Assembly: GCA_008638375.1 (NCBI GenBank)
Contig: CM018038.1
Span: forward strand, 29,920,753 to 29,984,752
Length of the DNA stretch: 64,000 bases
From: Nyssa sinensis
Taxonomy: Eukaryota; Streptophyta; Magnoliopsida; Cornales; Nyssaceae
Reading direction: 5' to 3'
The translations under genes were made by a program, and so were the position numbers. A model generated the notes under the pieces. It did not search any database. It was not told the origin of the DNA and saw only the letters and a list, made by a program, of their open reading frames with translations. Below are positions 61,336-64,000 of the stretch, in pieces. Every line of letters begins with the position of its first letter. The first letter of the stretch is position 1.

Positions 61336-61898
61336 CATTATCCAGACCTCAAAGATCTGCAGCCATACCAGTTATCAGAAGAAGTACTAAAATTACCAGT
61401 TCAGAAGATCAGTTTTCAATTCAGAAGATCAGTTGAAATATTTTGTCTTACTACATAAATTGGTCACCTCGGTATTCCGTTATCAAGTCAGAAAGTCTAT
61501 TTTTCTTTAAGGTTATTACATCGGTACCCAGGTTAGTCTAGTATTTTCATTTCGTAAACTTAGTGTTATCACAAGTATTTCACCTCTGATTCCATTTCTT
61601 CTTTGATAAAGAGCAATGGTTTTAGATCTGATATGTCATTGACTATTAAGACTGAAGTCTTGGAAAAATTATTAAACCTTCATAAATATTTTATCCATGT
61701 TTATTTTTGACATATCATCGAGGTATCCATGTTTATTTTCGACATATCATCAAGGTATGAAGGGTAAAAACTTGATTAGCAAAAATTTTAAGTATTTCAG
61801 ATCGGCACAGTAGGATATAAATAAATCAATGTTTATATTAAATAAAGCCCAAAAGGGGTGAAGTTTACAACCAAAAAAGTAAAAAATAAAAACATAAG
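61336..61898. other. Spacer between minisatellite and antisense ORF of element F
   Basis: No gene seen. Two short direct repeats occur (TCAGAAGATCAGTT near 61400; CATGTTTATTTTYGACATATC near 61700 and 61725). Confidence 0.6.
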
Positions 61899-63931
61899 TT
61901 AATTTGGATTCACTGGGGGAATAGAAGAGATAGGCACCGCATCCTCGACAACTTGATCTTGGGCTGGTTGTTCTGGTGAGTTCGGTAAAGATTCATCTAC
62001 CTCCACCTCCTCCAACCTAGAGATGTCTAAAGTTGGGTATAACTTTTGAATCTTTTTTCTGCATAGGAGGTAGCCAGAATCCACGAATTCTCTTCCCATA
62101 GAGTTAACCAGCCCCATTAGCCCAGCCTTGGTTACAACCTTAGTAGCTGCCTTAACCTCTTCAATTTTCTTAGCCTCGGCAGCCTCGGCTTCCTTGAATT
62201 TTTTCTTTAAATCATCCAAGCTCTGGCGGTATTTGTCCCTCTGTGTAAGCATAACGTCTCTGGTTTGCGTCACCTCTATGTACTTCCCTTGAAGGGCTTC
62301 ATATTTTGTCTCCAAAGAGCTGACTTTGCTTTGAGATGCCACAAGATCAGAATGAGCCACAGTCAATTCGGATCGAGCTGCCTTTACATCCGACTGGGCC
62401 ACTTTCAGCTCGGACTGGGTCTTCTTCAGCTCTACCTAAAGGCTGCTTACCTTCTTGGCTTGGTCATATCGGTCCATAAGGATGCCCATAGCTCGGAGGC
62501 CCTATAAACAATAAACAAGCACAATCAATACAAGCAAAACATGTAAGGTAACAATGAAACCTTTGTCTAGAAAAGGGATCTTACCCTAGCTTGACCCAAC
62601 ATCAGCTCGCCAATAACCTGCCTCGAGCTTTTACCATGAAAACTAGGAGGAAACACCGCTTTAAGGGCTAACTTCATCGCCTCGGAACCTGAAGTTGCTT
62701 CGGCCGGATTGGTCAAAGCTAAGCTTGATCCTTCTTAAGGAACGGTCGGGGTTGGAGGGTCAGAGGTCTGAGCTATTGAGGCAGCCCCCACCTCGGTCGA
62801 CGAGGGAGCTTCGGGTTGAGGAACCTCGGTGGTCTCTTGCGTGGGGACCTCGGAAGCTCCACGAGAAGCTCTTCATATCACCCTCCTCTTCTTCTGTGCC
62901 GGTTGGGGCGCTGTTGAAGATGTTGGTTTATCGGTTGGTGTGGGGGCCGTTGAGGAGGCCGGTCCCCCAGTTTTTGCTTTGAGAGGAGCAGGAGGGGCGT
63001 ATCCAGACAATATTGACTTCTTCACTGCTACAGCGTCTTCCTTTGTTAAATCGGCCGCCATCAAATTCTTAGGGGAAAGGATTTTATAATGGGGTCGGAT
63101 GGTGGGCTGCAGAAGTCGGCGATACTTTTCCTCGATCTCAGGAGTGAAAGGCGCCCTTTTCCACTTCCTTCTATCTACAAAACAAACATAAGGAAAATAT
63201 GTTCAAATAATCAGAATAGTGGGAAGATAAGAACAAAAATCAACTTACACAGATCTGAGATCTGAAGGCTTACCCCTTGGACCAGTGTGCCGAGGAAAAA
63301 AACTCATATGGTTTTTGTAATCTTCTCATTCCCAGCCTCCCCCCACGAAGAAGTACCACTTCTTCCAAGTCTTGTTGGAAGAGAGTACCGAAGTCAGAAG
63401 TCTGAACCTCTGATCAAAGGATATGTAATACATCTCCTCAGAACTGAGATATTTCATATCCATTTGACTACGAACAAGGTCTAGATCTACTTGGACCCCA
63501 TTGAGGTGACCTAAGACTATGAAAGCCAAGAGCTGCCTCCAACTGTTCACATTCAGCTCGGCAGGGCAGATGTTGAACCATGTAAAAAATTCAACAAAAA
63601 GGGGGGAGAAGGGGAAGCATACACCTAAATCAAACCACTCGAGATAGGCACAGATCTCACCCCGTCTAGTGTCAGAAGGGCGATCTGATGACTTGGGGAC
63701 CCTACAAGATACATTTTTTGGGAATTTATATTGTTTCCTAAGGGATTTTAAAATTTCCTTTGTCATAGCACTCTCTCCCTCCTCTCTTTGAGACGTACTA
63801 GCCTCGCTATCGCTAGACCCCGAAACAGATTCGAAAGATGAAGAAGATGAAGTAGAAGCAGAAGAGGAAGGACTATCTTCACCGATTGTTTCTAACTCAA
63901 CCCTAACTTCCCTCCTGTCGAAACTAGACAT
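61899..63931 (-). pseudogene. Antisense three-exon ORF of element F (gypsy-type putative transposase family)
   Basis: On the minus strand: exon 1 63931-63274, exon 2 63174-62585, exon 3 62501-61899, each junction with GT/AG consensus. Exon 1 has a Ser/Glu-rich N-terminus and then a domain with YKFPKNVSCRVP, GEICAYLEWFDLGVCFPFSP, FTWFNICPAELNVNSW and LLAFIVLG. This resembles the plant 'transposase (putative) gypsy type' family (PF04195). Exon 2 begins RRKWKRAPFTPEIEEKY and becomes Pro/Ala/Thr-rich. Exon 3 is a long coiled coil (about 62402-62150). In-frame stops: TGA near 63326, others near 62870 and 62735, and one in exon 3 before 62402. Known in TAT elements as an antisense extra ORF of unknown function. 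Confidence 0.75.
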
Positions 63932-64000
63932 GGTTGACAGAAGGGTTTCGAGAAAATATGTAACAGAAAAATAAGAAGAAGAATGAAACAGACAAGAATA

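Larger units (their letters stand above)
54211..64000 (+). mobile_element. Element F: TAT-lineage Ty3/gypsy retrotransposon (3' end outside window)
   Basis: A 606-bp 5' LTR is followed by a TGGCGCC-type PBS. Gag, protease, RT, RNase H, a second RNase H-like domain and integrase come next, then a minisatellite and an antisense, intron-containing ORF. The duplicate RNase H and the antisense ORF before the 3' LTR are known marks of the TAT lineage. In-frame stops occur in gag and integrase, so this copy is inactive. Confidence 0.88.

Noticed and set aside
1..64000. tRNA genes suggested by TGGTATCAGAGC-like sequences
   Set aside because: These are retrotransposon primer-binding sites next to LTR ends; no cloverleaf is present.

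Overview
This window is from a nuclear plant genome, very probably a eudicot. It holds two host genes, a plastid pyruvate dehydrogenase E2 gene and an LRR receptor-like kinase gene, each with GT/AG introns. Around them lie AT-rich spacers, plant LTR retrotransposons with initiator-tRNA-Met primer sites, and a CACTA transposon. I see no tRNA, rRNA or CRISPR. I do not name a species.

Positions 1-39739 are one stack of nested transposable elements, resolved here from target-site duplications (TSDs), LTR pairs and two built-in empty-site comparisons. The outermost is element B (4697-39739, 5' end outside the window). It is a copia-type, gag-bearing, pol-less LTR element that also carries remains of a 'putative plant transposon protein' ORF. 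Element A1 (minus strand, 2.9-kb LTR at 1777-4696) sits in B's 5' LTR. Element C (6028-33093), a small TR-GAG-type element, sits in B's gag. Element D (7096-29389), a minus-strand Tekay/Del-like chromovirus with 3.4-kb LTRs, sits in C's gag. Element E (16669-24382), a CACTA DNA transposon, sits in D's protease/RT linker. Two solo LTRs of family A lie in D's 3' LTR (8741-11739) and in C's 3' LTR (30048-32812). The CACTA element carries a captured, decayed B3-domain gene fragment and about 17 copies of a ~161-bp satellite.

Positions 39740-54210 are the host gene island. A plastid PDH E2 gene (EMB3003/LTA type, + strand, six exons, 40328-47563) converges on an LRR receptor-like pseudokinase gene (- strand, two exons, 49187-52287). 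Each has a single extra base that breaks the reading frame in an otherwise conserved exon, so either both genes are damaged or the assembly carries small indel errors.

Positions 54211-64000 are the 5' LTR and most of a TAT-lineage Ty3/gypsy element (+ strand). It has gag, protease, RT, RNase H, a second RNase H and integrase, with many stop codons. A 77/78-bp minisatellite follows, then a three-exon antisense ORF of the 'gypsy-type putative transposase' family. The 3' LTR lies beyond the window. The only host functions supported are plastid acetyl-CoA production (E2) and membrane receptor signalling (RLK); the rest is transposable-element material.
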